NCBI RefSeq assembly: GCF_007988805.1
Contig: NZ_BJUV01000006.1
Coordinates: 1 to 64,000, forward strand
DNA length: 64,000 nt
From: Frigoribacterium faeni
GTDB taxonomy: Bacteria; Actinomycetota; Actinomycetes; Actinomycetales; Microbacteriaceae
Reading direction: 5' to 3'
The translations under genes were made by a program, and so were the position numbers. Positions within the stretch are counted from its first letter, which is position 1; every line of letters begins with the position of its first letter. This document shows, piece by piece, positions 15,697-23,457 of the stretch. The notes under the pieces were generated by a model. The model worked only from the letters and a program-made list of their open reading frames with translations, ran no database searches and was not told the DNA's origin.

Positions 15697-16308
15697 ATGG
15701 ACACCGTCCTCGTCGGCCTGCGGGTCGTCCTGTCGCTCGGCGTCGTGCTCGCTCTGCTCTACGTCCTGCAGAAGCGCATCGCCAAGGGCGGTCGCACCGG
15801 CCGTCGGACCTCCCCGGTCACGGTCGTCGCCCGTCAGGGCATCGGCGCGAAGGCCAGCGTCGTCGTCGTCGACGTCGAGGGCGAGCGGCTCGTGCTCGGC
15901 GTGACCGACGCCTCCGTGACGGTCCTCGCCGCCGCCGACCGCCCCGTCGAGCCGGCCGCGCTCGAGCTCGTCGCGGCCCCGGCCGAGCAGGCGGCCCAGG
16001 AGGCGCGGGTCACCCCGATCGCGCCCGTCCCGACCTTCTCGGACGTCCTCTCCGCCGATCGAGGCGCCTCGTCCGGGGCCCTCGCCGCCCCCGACCGCCC
16101 CCGGAGCGTCACGTCGTCGACCGTGGAACCCGCGATGCTGCGGCCGCGCGGGGCGGCACGCCGTGCCGCGACGGCGCGCCGGCGCGCACCGCGCGACCTG
16201 GACGCCCGCCGCGGCGGCCGTGCCGCGAAGGCGCTCGACGGCTCGATCCTCGCCCCCGACACCTGGCGTCAGGCGGCCGCCGCCCTGCGCAGCGGACGAG
16301 CCGGATGA
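15697..16308 (+). CDS. fliO: Flagellar biosynthesis protein FliO
   Basis: FliO is a small membrane protein that helps assemble the FliP ring. The 203-residue product has one N-terminal transmembrane helix (residues 5-24), a short strand-rich cytoplasmic domain with VVARQGIGAKASVVVVDVEG typical of FliO, and a long Ala/Arg-rich basic tail of about 100 residues. It starts 2 bp after fliN and overlaps fliP by ATGA. Confidence 0.85.
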   Translation: MDTVLVGLRVVLSLGVVLALLYVLQKRIAKGGRTGRRTSPVTVVARQGIGAKASVVVVDVEGERLVLGVTDASVTVLAAADRPVEPAALELVAAPAEQAAQEARVTPIAPVPTFSDVLSADRGASSGALAAPDRPRSVTSSTVEPAMLRPRGAARRAATARRRAPRDLDARRGGRAAKALDGSILAPDTWRQAAAALRSGRAG

Positions 16309-17411
16309 CCGGCCGCGCCCCGTCCACCCGGACGACCCGCGCCTCCTTCGCCTCCTCCATCCGTCGGCTCGCCGGCCCGACCCTGCGCGACGGCCTGCAC
16401 GGCGCCCCCGTCGCCGGTCGCACGACCGGCCGTCACGCCGAGCGCCGGTCCATCGCCCGCCACGTGGTCGGCTCCGCCGCCGTCGGGACCGCACCCGTCC
16501 GGTTCGCCGACACCCGCCTCGCGCGGGGCGTCGTCGTCGCGCTGCTCGCGATGATCGTCGCCTCCGGGCTCATCATGCTGATCGGTCAGCAGGCGCTCGC
16601 CGCCCCGGTCGAGCCCACCGCGCCGACCGCTCCCGTCGAGCCGGGGACCGGGACGGACACCGAGACCGACGGCACGACCGGCAGCACCCCGACCGACTTC
16701 ACCGACACCGATCAGACCGAGTCCGACGGCACCGGCACGGGCGGTCTGAACATCGACATCAACGGCCCCGACGGCACGCCGAGCACGGCCGTCGTGACGC
16801 TGCTCGGCATCACGCTGCTGAGCGTCGCGCCCGCCCTGCTGCTGATGATGACCTCGTTCACGAAGATCTTCGTCGTGCTCGCGATGACCCGGAACGCCCT
16901 CGCCCTGCCGTCGATCCCGCCGAACCAGGTGCTGGCCGGGCTCGCGCTCTTCCTCAGCCTGTTCATCATGGCCCCGGTCCTCGGGCACATCAACGACGAC
17001 GCCGTGCAGCCCTACCTGAACGGCCAGATCGACTTCCAGGGGGCGATCGACGCCGGCAGCGCGCCGCTCCGCGAGTTCATGCTGGCCCACACCCGCCAGG
17101 AGGACCTCGCCCTGATGACCCGGTCGGCGAACCAGCCGAACCCGGAGAACCAGGCCGCCGTGCCCATGCTGACGCTCATCCCGTCGTTCATGATCAGCGA
17201 GCTGCGCGCCGCGTTCATCATCGGCTTCGTCATCTTCATCCCGTTCCTGGTGATCGACCTCGTGGTCAGCGCCGCCCTGATGTCGATGGGCATGATGATG
17301 CTGCCGCCGGTGATGATCTCGCTGCCGTTCAAGATCCTGCTGTTCGTGCTCGTCGACGGCTGGGGGCTCATCATCACGAGCCTGATCGAGAGCTACCAGG
17401 TGACCGCCTGA
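16305..17411 (+). CDS. fliP: Flagellar export gate protein FliP with long N-terminal extension
   Basis: FliP forms the core of the flagellar type III export gate with FliQ and FliR. The family signature region SVAPALLLMMTSFTKIFVVL and the SFMISELRAAFIIGF motif are present from residue 170 onward. The 368-residue length exceeds the usual 220-260. About 80 basic residues precede the signal-like helix (residues 77-100), and an acidic Thr-rich linker follows it. Coupling of the ATG to the fliO stop supports this start, although a later GTG around residue 53 is possible. Confidence 0.93.
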   Translation: MTGRAPSTRTTRASFASSIRRLAGPTLRDGLHGAPVAGRTTGRHAERRSIARHVVGSAAVGTAPVRFADTRLARGVVVALLAMIVASGLIMLIGQQALAAPVEPTAPTAPVEPGTGTDTETDGTTGSTPTDFTDTDQTESDGTGTGGLNIDINGPDGTPSTAVVTLLGITLLSVAPALLLMMTSFTKIFVVLAMTRNALALPSIPPNQVLAGLALFLSLFIMAPVLGHINDDAVQPYLNGQIDFQGAIDAGSAPLREFMLAHTRQEDLALMTRSANQPNPENQAAVPMLTLIPSFMISELRAAFIIGFVIFIPFLVIDLVVSAALMSMGMMMLPPVMISLPFKILLFVLVDGWGLIITSLIESYQVTA

Positions 17412-17686
17412 TGGACTCCAACGCCGTCCTCGACCTGTCGATGCAGGCCCTGATCATCACGGGCAAGCTCGCGGCCCCCGTGCTGATCACGTCGCTCGTC
17501 GTCGGGTTCGCGATCTCGCTCCTGCAGTCGATCACGCAGATCCAGGAGGTCACGCTCTCGTTCGTGCCGAAGGCCGTCGCCGTCGGCATCGCCCTCCTCG
17601 TCTGCGGCCACTGGATGATCAGCGAGATGGTGACGTTCACGCACGTCGTCTTCGACCGCATCCCCCAGCTGCTCAGCGGCGGCTGA
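17411..17686 (+). CDS. fliQ: Flagellar export gate protein FliQ
   Basis: FliQ is a two-helix membrane protein of the export gate. The 91-residue product has the standard pattern, with the SITQIQEVTLSFVPKAVAVG motif between its two hydrophobic segments. Size matches the family (about 89-90). The ATG overlaps the fliP stop. Confidence 0.96.
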   Translation: MDSNAVLDLSMQALIITGKLAAPVLITSLVVGFAISLLQSITQIQEVTLSFVPKAVAVGIALLVCGHWMISEMVTFTHVVFDRIPQLLSGG

Positions 17687-17699
17687 GGGCCGGACCACC

Positions 17700-18458
17700 A
17701 TGGATCTCGACATCGACCTGAGCGGGCTGGAGGCGACCCTGCTCGCCGCCGTGCGCATGACCGCGTTCATCGTCATCGCGCCTCCGTTCTCGTACCGGGC
17801 GTTCCCCGGACGGGTCAAGGCGATGCTCGCCCTCGGCCTCGCGCTGGCCGTCGCGCCCCGGGTCTCGCCCGGCTACGAGTCGCTCGCCACCGGGCCGTTC
17901 GTCGTGGCGCTCGTGCTCGAGATCGTCGTCGGCGCCGTGCTGGGGTTCCTCGTCTACCTGGTGTTCTCGGCGGTCCAGTCCGCGGGCAGCCTCATCGACC
18001 TGTTCGGCGGGTTCACCCTCGCTCAGGCCTTCGACCCGCAGTCGATGATCAACGGCGCCCAGTTCACCCGGCTGTTCCAGATGACGGCCCTCGCCCTGAT
18101 GTTCGCCAGCGGCGGCTACCAGCTGATCATCGGCGGACTCACCCGGTCGTTCGACGCCGTCCCGCTGGGACTCGGCATCGATCTCGCCGACCCGGTGGGC
18201 CTCATGGCGAACGGCGTCACGCAGATGTTCCTCGCGACGCTGCAGATCGCCGGGCCGCTCTGCGTCGTGCTGTTCCTGGCCGACGTCGGCCTGGGGCTCC
18301 TCAGCCGCGTCGCCCCCGCGCTCAACGCCTACGCGATGGGCTTCCCGCTGAAGATCCTCATGACGGTCATGCTCGCCGGCGGGGTCTTCCTCGCCCTGCC
18401 GAGCGTGGTGCAGAACCTCTCCGGCGACGCCGCCGACCTGCTGATGGGGGTGAGGTAG
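17700..18458 (+). CDS. fliR: Flagellar export gate protein FliR
   Basis: FliR caps the FliP-FliQ-FliR gate. The 252-residue product has about six hydrophobic segments and the conserved early segment AVRMTAFIVIAPPFSYRAFP, as well as a DLFGGFTLAQAFDPQ motif. Position between fliQ and flhB is canonical. It is spaced 13 bp from fliQ and 2 bp from flhB. Confidence 0.95.
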   Translation: MDLDIDLSGLEATLLAAVRMTAFIVIAPPFSYRAFPGRVKAMLALGLALAVAPRVSPGYESLATGPFVVALVLEIVVGAVLGFLVYLVFSAVQSAGSLIDLFGGFTLAQAFDPQSMINGAQFTRLFQMTALALMFASGGYQLIIGGLTRSFDAVPLGLGIDLADPVGLMANGVTQMFLATLQIAGPLCVVLFLADVGLGLLSRVAPALNAYAMGFPLKILMTVMLAGGVFLALPSVVQNLSGDAADLLMGVR

Positions 18459-18460
18459 CC

Positions 18461-19714
18461 ATGGCCGACGACTCCGGCGAGCGCTCCGAGGACGCCACCC
18501 AGAAGCGGATGAAGGAGGTCCACTCCAAGGGGCAGCTGTCCCGGTCGCAGGACCTCAGCGCGTGGCTCGGCGTCGGCGCCGCCGCCGTGATGATCCCGAC
18601 GACCATCCAGCGCGGCGCCGAGGCCGGCACCGACCAGCTGTTCTCGATCGGGCAGGCGATCCGCCACCCCGACGCGCAGACCGTGGTGACCCTGCTCGGC
18701 GACGGGGTCGGCTCCGTGGCCGCCACGATCGGACCGATGCTCGCCGTCGTGGGCGTCGTCGTCCTGATCACCGCGGTGGTCCAGGGCGGCGTCCACATCA
18801 AGCGGATGACGGGCAGCTACCAGCAGTTCAACCTGATCAACGGACTCAAGACGACGTTCGGCGGGCAGGCGCTGTGGAACGGCGCCAAGGCCCTGATCAA
18901 GACCGCCGTCGTCGGGCTCGTGCTCTGGTTCGCCGTGCAGGGCCTCATGCCGGTGCTGATGAGCGGCGGGGGTCTCAGCGTCTCGGCGCTGATCGAGGAG
19001 GCCTCGTCCGGCACCGCGGTGCTGCTCCAGGCCGCCGTCGTCGCCGGCCTGGTGCTCGCCGCCGCCGACGTGTTCGTCGTCATGCGGCGCAACCGCAAGA
19101 AGACCCGCATGACGAAGAAGGAAGTCAAGGACGAGAACAAGAGCACCGACGGCGACCCGCTGGTCAAGTCGCAGCGGCGCTCGCGGCAGCTGGCGATGAG
19201 CCGCAACCGCATGATGGCGTCGATCGCGGACGCCGACGTGGTCATGGTCAACCCGACCGACTACGCCGTGGCGATCCGCTACGAGCCCGGCAGGTCGGCC
19301 CCCCGCGTCGTGGCCAAGGGAGCCGGCTCCGTGGCGGCGCGCATCCGCGAGCGCGCCGAGGCCGACGGCGTGCCCCTCGTGCAGGACGTCCCGCTGACCC
19401 GCGCCCTGCACGCCTCCTGCGGTCTCGGCGACGAGATCCCGGTCGACCTCTACACGCCGGTCGCCCGGGTGCTCACCTTCGTCATGGCCCTCCGGGCCCG
19501 CGGCTCCTCGGCGGTGACCGGCACGCACGTCAACCCGCGTCCGACCACGCCCGACGAGGTCGCCGCCGTGCTCGCCCCCGGCTCGCTCGAGGCCGAGGCT
19601 GTGCCGCAGCGTCTGCGGACGGCCCGCGACCCGGACTCCCGACCCGCGCCTCCGGGGCAGCTCGCCCCCGCCCGCCCCGCTCCCCGTCCGTCCGCCACCG
19701 GAGGAACCGCCTGA
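18461..19714 (+). CDS. flhB: Flagellar export switch protein FlhB (NPTD variant)
   Basis: FlhB controls the change from hook to filament export. The 417-residue protein has the N-terminal DDSGERSEDATQKRMKEV signature, four membrane helices and a cytoplasmic domain with VMVNPTDYAVAIRY. The family autocleavage site is usually NPTH; here the His is replaced by Asp while the cleaved Asn-Pro pair is kept. A Pro/Ala-rich tail of about 50 residues extends the C-terminus. It overlaps flhA by TGATG. Confidence 0.95.
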   Translation: MADDSGERSEDATQKRMKEVHSKGQLSRSQDLSAWLGVGAAAVMIPTTIQRGAEAGTDQLFSIGQAIRHPDAQTVVTLLGDGVGSVAATIGPMLAVVGVVVLITAVVQGGVHIKRMTGSYQQFNLINGLKTTFGGQALWNGAKALIKTAVVGLVLWFAVQGLMPVLMSGGGLSVSALIEEASSGTAVLLQAAVVAGLVLAAADVFVVMRRNRKKTRMTKKEVKDENKSTDGDPLVKSQRRSRQLAMSRNRMMASIADADVVMVNPTDYAVAIRYEPGRSAPRVVAKGAGSVAARIRERAEADGVPLVQDVPLTRALHASCGLGDEIPVDLYTPVARVLTFVMALRARGSSAVTGTHVNPRPTTPDEVAAVLAPGSLEAEAVPQRLRTARDPDSRPAPPGQLAPARPAPRPSATGGTA

Positions 19715-21765
19715 TGAAGAAGACACTCCCCAAGCTCGCCGTCCCGGTGGGCATCGTCGGGATCGTGCTGCTGCTCGTGGTGCCGGTGCCCGCGCCGATG
19801 CTCGACGTGCTGATCATCCTCAACATCCTGTTGGCGCTGGTGATCCTGCTGACGACGCTGTTCGTCAAGAAGCCGCTCGACTTCTCGGTGTTCCCGTCGC
19901 TGCTGCTCGTGGCGACGCTGTTCCGACTCGGCCTGAACGTGGCCTCGACGCGTCTCGTGCTGGGCGAGGGCTACGCGGGCGACGTCATCGCGGCCTTCGG
20001 GCACGTCGCCGTCAGCGGGTCGATCATCATCGGCTCGGTGATCTTCCTCATCCTGGTCGTCATCCAGTTCGTCGTCGTGACGAAGGGCGCCGAGCGGGTC
20101 GCCGAGGTCGGCGCGCGCTTCACCCTCGACGCGATGCCCGGCAAGCAGATGGCGATCGACGCGGACCTCAACGCCGGCCTGATCACCGACGAGGTCGCGA
20201 AGCAGCGCCGGGCCGACGTCAGCGCCGAGGCCGACTTCTACGGCGCGATGGACGGCGCCTCGAAGTTCGTCAAGGGCGACGCGATCGCCGGCATCATCAT
20301 CATCATCATCAACCTGGTCGGCGGCGTCGCGATCGGCGCCCTGCAGAACGGCATGGAGATCGGCGAGGCCCTCGGCCACTACGGGCTGCTCACGATCGGC
20401 GACGGTCTCGTCACGCAGATCCCCGCGCTGCTCATGGCGGTGTCGACCGGCATGATCGTCACCCGCTCGGGCGCGGACAGCGACATGGGCTCGCAGGCGG
20501 CGAGCCAGCTCGGCCAGTCGCGCATCGCGATCGCCATCGCGGGCGTCGCGGCCATCGGCATGGGGTTCATCCCCGGCATGCCGATCATGGCGTTCCTCGT
20601 GGTCGGCGCCACGCTGCTGATCATCGCCCAGCGCCTCGGGGCGAAGGCCAAGGCCGAGGAGGCGCGCGCGGACCTCGAGAGCCGGCAGGCCGCGATCGTC
20701 GCCCCCTCGGACACGACCGACGACCTGCTCGAGCAGATGCGGGTGCACGCGCTCGAGATCCTCCTCGCTCCCGACCTCGTCGACATGGTCGGCGGTTCGT
20801 CCGACGACCTGCTGGGCCGGGTCAAGGCGCTGCGACGCAAGATCGCCGTCGACCTCGGCATCGTCGTGCCGCCGGTGCGCACCCGCGACAGCATCGACCT
20901 GCCGCCGTCGACCTACTCGATCCGCATCGCCGGGGTCGAGGCCGGTCGCGGGCAGGCGCCGGCGCGGTCGGTGCTCGCCCTCGGCGACCGGCTCGACGGG
21001 CTGCCCGGCACGCCGACGGTCGAGCCGGTCTTCGGCCTCGCCGGCAAGTGGGTGCCCGCCGAGATGCGGCACAGCGCCGAGATGACCGGAGCGACCGTCA
21101 TCGACCGGGTGTCGGTGCTCGTCACCCACCTGTCGTCGATCATCGGCGACAACGCGGCCCGACTGCTCAGCCGTGAGGACGTCCGGGTGCTCACCGAGGG
21201 CCTCAAGCAGGTCAACCCGTCGGCCGTCGACGACCTCGTGCCCGGCATGCTCTCGCTCGCCGAGCTGCAGCGGGTGCTCCAGGGCCTGCTCGCCGAGCGG
21301 GTGCCGATCAACGACCTCGGACGCATCTGCGAGGGGCTGACTCTGCGGGCGAAGGTGTCTACCGACCCCGAGGGGCTCGTGGAGGCGGCCCGCGCCTCCC
21401 TGGGTCCGGCGCTGAGCGCCCGGCACCTCGACGGCGCGGTGCTGCGCGTGATCATGATCGACCCGGGTCTCGAGCAGTCGATGCTCGAGGGGCTGCGGCC
21501 GTCGGACCAGGGCACCCAGATCCTGCTCGACGGGCACCGGGTCGAGCAGGTGCTCGGCTCGCTGCGCGACTCGGTGGCCGCCGTCGAGACGCAGGGCCTG
21601 AGCGCCGTGCTGGTCTGCGCGCCCGCGTTGAGGCCGGCCATCCACCGCCTCGTCTCGGCCCAGCAGAACGGGCTGCCGGTGCTGTCGTACCAGGAGGCGA
21701 CCGCCGCCGGCTCGACCATCGAGACCGTCGGCGTCGTCCGCGCGACCGACGCGATCGTGGCCTGA
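19714..21765 (+). CDS. flhA: Flagellar export protein FlhA
   Basis: FlhA is the nonameric membrane export platform that receives substrates and chaperones. The 683-residue product has the N-terminal membrane region with about eight helices and the conserved cytoplasmic loop (TKGAERVAEVGARFTLDAMP and the PGKQMAIDADLNAGLI motif), followed by the large cytoplasmic domain. The ATG overlaps the flhB stop and follows a GGAGG ribosome binding site. Length is normal for the family. Confidence 0.97.
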   Translation: MKKTLPKLAVPVGIVGIVLLLVVPVPAPMLDVLIILNILLALVILLTTLFVKKPLDFSVFPSLLLVATLFRLGLNVASTRLVLGEGYAGDVIAAFGHVAVSGSIIIGSVIFLILVVIQFVVVTKGAERVAEVGARFTLDAMPGKQMAIDADLNAGLITDEVAKQRRADVSAEADFYGAMDGASKFVKGDAIAGIIIIIINLVGGVAIGALQNGMEIGEALGHYGLLTIGDGLVTQIPALLMAVSTGMIVTRSGADSDMGSQAASQLGQSRIAIAIAGVAAIGMGFIPGMPIMAFLVVGATLLIIAQRLGAKAKAEEARADLESRQAAIVAPSDTTDDLLEQMRVHALEILLAPDLVDMVGGSSDDLLGRVKALRRKIAVDLGIVVPPVRTRDSIDLPPSTYSIRIAGVEAGRGQAPARSVLALGDRLDGLPGTPTVEPVFGLAGKWVPAEMRHSAEMTGATVIDRVSVLVTHLSSIIGDNAARLLSREDVRVLTEGLKQVNPSAVDDLVPGMLSLAELQRVLQGLLAERVPINDLGRICEGLTLRAKVSTDPEGLVEAARASLGPALSARHLDGAVLRVIMIDPGLEQSMLEGLRPSDQGTQILLDGHRVEQVLGSLRDSVAAVETQGLSAVLVCAPALRPAIHRLVSAQQNGLPVLSYQEATAAGSTIETVGVVRATDAIVA

Positions 21766-21766
21766 G

Positions 21767-22909
21767 ATGTCGCCGACTCGAGTGGTGATGACGGGGGAGT
21801 CCATCGAGGTCCTGCGCCGCCGCGTGCGCGAGGTCCACGGGCCCGGGGCGCGCATCGTGGCCGCCCAGCGGGTGACCGTCGGGGGAGTCGGCGGGCTCTT
21901 CGCCCGCAAGCACGTCGAGGCGACCGTTGAGGTTCCCGACCCGACGAACGACACCCCCTCCGCGCGCGTGACCATCTCGCCGCCGGCGTCGCGGGCGGGG
22001 ATCGCCGCGCTGCTGGCCGACGCCGACGCCGCCGACGGCTTCTCGCCCGCCGCGGGTGCCGGTGCCGGTGCGGGTCCGGACGCCGCGTCGGCCGGCGGGC
22101 GGCGTCCCGCCGACGGGGTCGCGTCCGACCCGTTCGACGACGTCCTCTCGGGAGCCGCGGCGCGGGCCGCACGCGCCACCAGCCCGCGTCGAGCGGCTCG
22201 TGCGGCCGCGGCGTCGGCGGACGTCCGCCCCCTGCCGTCGCCGTCGTCGTCGGGGCAGGCCCCGCTCGGCGCCGCTCCGGAGCCCGCGACCCGCAGCGAC
22301 GCGTTCGCCGAGATCATGGACGACTTCACCTTCAACGGCATCGCCCCGACGGCGGCGTCGACGTCGCCGGAGCAGAGCGTCCGCCCCGAGGAGGCGCGAC
22401 CCGGCCCCCTGACGAACGCCGCGGAGTTCCTCGCCGCGGCCGCCGCCTCCTCGTCCCCCGCGCTCGTCGCGAGGCGGGCCGGGGACGTCCCCGCGCCTCC
22501 TGCGGTCCTGAGCGGCGCCGGCGATCTGATCGTCGTCGTGGGCCGCCCGGGCGACGCGTTCCGGGTGGCGGCGCAGATGGCGTCGACGTTCGGCCTGCGG
22601 TCGGTCGACGCGTCCGACCGACGGGGCGCGATCCTGGCCCGCGCCGAGGGCGTCCACGGCGGCACCGCGGTGGTGACGGCCCTCGGCTGGGACCCGTCCG
22701 CCGCGGAGTCGCTCCGGTCGATGGCCGCCGACCAGGTGTGGGTGGCGGTCGACGTCGGGCGCAAGCACGACGACACCGCCCGGTGGGTCGAGGAGGTGCG
22801 GGCCGTCCAGACGGTCGCGGCCGCGGCGGTCGTCGGCGAGGCCGACACGGCGACCCCCGGGACGGTGCACCTGCTCGGCGTCGCCGTGGGGTGGCGCGAG
22901 CAGTCCTGA
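21767..22909 (+). CDS. flhF: FlhF-like protein with degenerate GTPase domain
   Basis: FlhF is an SRP-type GTPase that helps place flagella. The first 60 residues match the FlhF N-terminal region (ESIEVLRRRVREVHGPGARI, then VAAQRVTVGG). A low-complexity linker follows. The C-terminal part starts near residue 250 with VVVGRPGDAFRVAAQMA where a P-loop GxxGxGKTT would be expected; the Gly-Lys-Thr core is missing, and no DTAG or TKxD motif can be seen. The 380-residue protein is therefore probably unable to bind GTP normally. Position between flhA and csrA fits FlhF. Confidence 0.75.
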   Translation: MSPTRVVMTGESIEVLRRRVREVHGPGARIVAAQRVTVGGVGGLFARKHVEATVEVPDPTNDTPSARVTISPPASRAGIAALLADADAADGFSPAAGAGAGAGPDAASAGGRRPADGVASDPFDDVLSGAAARAARATSPRRAARAAAASADVRPLPSPSSSGQAPLGAAPEPATRSDAFAEIMDDFTFNGIAPTAASTSPEQSVRPEEARPGPLTNAAEFLAAAAASSSPALVARRAGDVPAPPAVLSGAGDLIVVVGRPGDAFRVAAQMASTFGLRSVDASDRRGAILARAEGVHGGTAVVTALGWDPSAAESLRSMAADQVWVAVDVGRKHDDTARWVEEVRAVQTVAAAAVVGEADTATPGTVHLLGVAVGWREQS

Positions 22910-22923
22910 CCGGTCCGCGTCGG

Positions 22924-22929
22924 TAAGGT
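22924..22929 (+). promoter_or_regulatory. Candidate -10 element for leaderless csrA
   Basis: TAAGGT stands exactly 6 bp before the csrA ATG. This TAnnnT-N6-ATG layout predicts transcription starting at the start codon, and no ribosome binding site is present in between. csrA may thus have its own transcript in addition to read-through from flhF. Confidence 0.45.
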
Positions 22930-22935
22930 GGTCGG

Positions 22936-23175
22936 ATGCTGGTGTTGACGCGCAAGGTCGGGGAGCGGATCCTCATCGGTGACGACATCGTCATCACCGT
23001 GCTCGACTCGCGGGGCGACGGCGTGCGCATCGGCATCGACGCCCCGCGCGGGGTCAAGATCCAGCGCGAAGAGGTCGTCAAGGCCGTGATCGAGGCCAAC
23101 GCCGAGGCCGCGGCGGCGCCCGACGACGCCGAGGCCCGCCTCCGAGCCGCCCTCGGCGGCCCCGCCCCCCGCTGA
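22936..23175 (+). CDS. csrA: Carbon storage regulator / flagellar translational regulator CsrA
   Basis: CsrA is a dimeric RNA-binding protein that represses translation at GGA-containing hairpins; in flagellated Gram-positive bacteria it controls flagellin. The 79-residue protein begins MLVLTRKVGERILIGDDIVI and includes the RIGIDAPRGVKIQREE region with the conserved RNA-binding Arg. A C-terminal Ala-rich tail of about 18 residues is longer than the usual 61-75-residue protein. Its partner FliW is not in this window. Confidence 0.96.
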   Translation: MLVLTRKVGERILIGDDIVITVLDSRGDGVRIGIDAPRGVKIQREEVVKAVIEANAEAAAAPDDAEARLRAALGGPAPR

Positions 23176-23199
23176 CCCGCGCCGCACTCGTCCGTCGAT

Positions 23200-23242
23200 G
23201 ACAGAGCGCCCTCCCATCGCAGTGATGGAAGGGCGCTCTGTC
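23200..23242. terminator. Strong terminator between csrA and the lanthipeptide precursor gene
   Basis: A long stem, ACAGAGCGCCCT (23201-23212) paired with 23230-23241 and continued by CCATC/GATGG around a 5-nt loop, with a single mismatch. It lies 25 bp after the csrA stop and ends 8 bp from the stop of the minus-strand precursor gene, so it can terminate both convergent transcripts. Confidence 0.85.
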
Positions 23243-23249
23243 GTCCAGG

Positions 23250-23351
23250 TCAGAAGCAGAGGAAGAAGCTGACGGAGCTCTTCAGGAGGTCGAAGTCTCC
23301 GTCGACTCCCGCTGACTCGACCTTGAGAGTTTGCAAATCGAAGATGTTCAT
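23250..23351 (-). CDS. lanA: Class III lanthipeptide precursor peptide (LanA)
   Basis: This 33-residue peptide begins MNIFDLQTLKVE, matching the I/LxxLQ helix recognised by class III LanKC enzymes in their leader peptides. It ends KSSVSFFLCF. Ser25, Ser28 and Cys32 form an S-X2-S-X3-C pattern, the signature for a labionin (or a simple lanthionine) ring; Ser26 could be dehydrated as well. There is only one Cys, so a single ring system is predicted. An AAGGAG ribosome binding site stands 4 nt before the ATG. It is divergent from LanKC and too short for routine gene calling. The product and leader cleavage site are inferred. Confidence 0.85.
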   Translation of the reverse strand: MNIFDLQTLKVESAGVDGDFDLLKSSVSFFLCF

Positions 23352-23368
23352 GGTGCTCCTTCTCCGGT

Positions 23369-23397
23369 GATGTGATCCACATCGGGCGTTCGCCCGA
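23369..23397 (-). promoter_or_regulatory. Two adjacent inverted repeats in the lanA leader
   Basis: TCGGGCG (23382-23388) pairs with CGCCCGA (23391-23397) over a 2-nt centre, and GATGTG (23369-23374) pairs with CACATC (23378-23383) over 3 nt. They lie between the predicted lanA start of transcription and its ribosome binding site. They could be RNA hairpins protecting the 5' end, or protein binding sites. They overlap by two bases, so they would be mutually exclusive as RNA stems. Confidence 0.45.
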
Positions 23398-23402
23398 GCA
23401 AA

Positions 23403-23432
23403 ACCTAACTTAACAACATGCGACATGTCAAC
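23403..23432 (-). promoter_or_regulatory. Promoter of lanA
   Basis: On the minus strand a perfect TTGACA -35 (plus-strand 23427-23432) is followed, after an 18-bp spacer, by TAGGTT (23403-23408). This is one of the best housekeeping-type promoters in the window. The transcript would start near 23396 and have a leader of about 45 nt. Positions may be off by one base. Confidence 0.65.
23417..23429. promoter_or_regulatory. Dyad-symmetric operator candidate in the lanA-lanKC divergent region
   Basis: ACATG-CGA-CATGT is a perfect inverted repeat with a 3-bp centre. It overlaps the lanA -35 element and lies about 30-40 bp upstream of the lanKC start, so one bound protein could control both directions. 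No regulator gene is present in the cluster. Confidence 0.45.
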
Positions 23433-23445
23433 CAGTCGTTATTGC

Positions 23446-23451
23446 TAGTCT
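23446..23451 (+). promoter_or_regulatory. Candidate -10 element for leaderless lanKC
   Basis: TAGTCT followed by 6 bp (CGTCAG) and then the lanKC ATG matches the same TAnnnT-N6-ATG layout seen before csrA. No ribosome binding site precedes the ATG. No good -35 was found. Confidence 0.4.
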
Positions 23452-23457
23452 CGTCAG

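Noticed and set aside
23352-23368. GGA motifs around the lanA ribosome binding site as possible CsrA targets
   Set aside because: csrA is the neighbour, but any Shine-Dalgarno sequence contains GGA. Without a conserved hairpin loop the idea cannot be told from chance.
19450-23382. Long minus-strand frame opposite flhA, flhF and csrA that reaches the lanA region
   Set aside because: Antisense to well-supported genes, and it lacks a start signal. The real minus-strand gene in this area is the 33-codon precursor, in its own frame.
23382-23397. Hairpin in the lanA leader as a riboswitch
   Set aside because: A single 7-bp stem with a 2-nt centre is too small for a ligand-binding RNA.
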